Made by a program: the position numbers and the translations under genes | Notes under the pieces: generated by a model | Database searches by the model: none | What the model was told of the DNA's origin: nothing | The model's input: only the letters and a program-made list of their open reading frames with translations | DNA from: Montanilutibacter psychrotolerans | GTDB lineage: Bacteria > Pseudomonadota > Gammaproteobacteria > Xanthomonadales > Xanthomonadaceae | DNA: 64,000 nt | Direction of reading: 5' to 3' | NCBI RefSeq assembly: GCF_003719825.1 | Contig: NZ_RIBS01000009.1 | Coordinates: forward strand, 1-64,000 | Shown here: positions 63,822 to 64,000 of the stretch, one piece after another | Layout: each line of letters starts with the position of its first letter | How positions within the stretch are numbered: position 1 is the stretch's first letter

Positions 63822-64000
63822 GCCGTCATTGTGCGACAAGCCGGAGCATGCGCGGGAATGCGCTGGGCAGGACGGGCGTTCGACGGACGAAAGGCAACCG
63901 ACCGCGGGTCGGCGGGCGTGGCGAAGCAGGCAGGAACCGGTCCGGATGCGCGCGGCGCGGCGACGGCCCGAGGGCGTCGCAAGTCACGGAAAACCAAGGA

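Overview
The window is high-GC Gammaproteobacterial chromosome, most likely from the Xanthomonadaceae (Lysobacter/Luteimonas/Xanthomonas type). The supporting signs are plsY-birA-coaX-SPOR order, a YajQ/DUF1415 pair, TfoX, a dihydrolipoamide dehydrogenase carrying its own lipoyl domain, tryptophanyl-tRNA synthetase with an extra C-terminal domain, atpIBEFHAGDC followed by glmU, and 'GTAGGGTGGGC' REP-like repeats. It is mostly core genome. No rRNA, CRISPR array, prophage or complete insertion sequence is visible.

Layout. 0.2-6.7 kb: mtfA-like peptidase, a small exported protein, a DAK2-DegV (fatty-acid-kinase-like) fusion, then the tightly overlapping plsY-birA-coaX-SPOR run and tRNA-Thr(TGT). 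6.9-9.5 kb: a cluster of integron gene cassettes on the minus strand (DUF7660, GNAT, hypothetical, VOC, MAPEG) separated by attC sites, with no integrase. 9.8-28.7 kb: arginase, entericidin, CsbD, trpS, a metallo-beta-lactamase-fold hydrolase, rsmC, rsuA, DUF1415/yajQ, alcohol dehydrogenase, membrane proteins, ompW, and aceF-orphan-lpd. 29.4-36.8 kb: the complete F1Fo ATP synthase operon from a good sigma-70-type promoter, with REP-like hairpin pairs on both sides of atpA. 37.0-49.3 kb: gtrA, glmU, then a minus-strand block (membrane-fusion adaptor, 66-residue peptide, ABC ATPase, two FtsX-type permeases, NtrC-type regulator, histidine kinase), then glmS. 49.3-51.8 kb: a second cassette cluster, on the plus strand, followed by a TacAT-like toxin-antitoxin pair. 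52.9-64 kb: glutathione S-transferase, cobalamin-riboswitch-controlled btuB, tfoX, msrC, bioD, an RND efflux pair, a phasin and queD.

The most interesting points are three. First, the adaptor/ABC/two-component block between glmU and glmS has a near-consensus sigma-54 promoter just upstream of its first gene, preceded by helically phased SCGGAC hexamers. The block encodes its own NtrC-type activator, so it looks like a self-contained sigma-54-controlled efflux or envelope-response system, with a small translationally coupled peptide of unknown role. Second, there are two integrase-less cassette clusters (CALIN-like) sharing one attC family, 40 kb apart and in opposite orientation. The attC sites contribute coding sequence: in some cassettes the inverse core supplies the TAA stop, and in others translation runs through the attC stem and adds a PKPLGGSA or PKPPGGSA tail. 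Third, there are unusual domain fusions: DAK2-DegV, lipoyl-E3, and TrpRS plus a DUF1508-like domain.

All identifications come from reading the sequence and translated frames. No database search was run.
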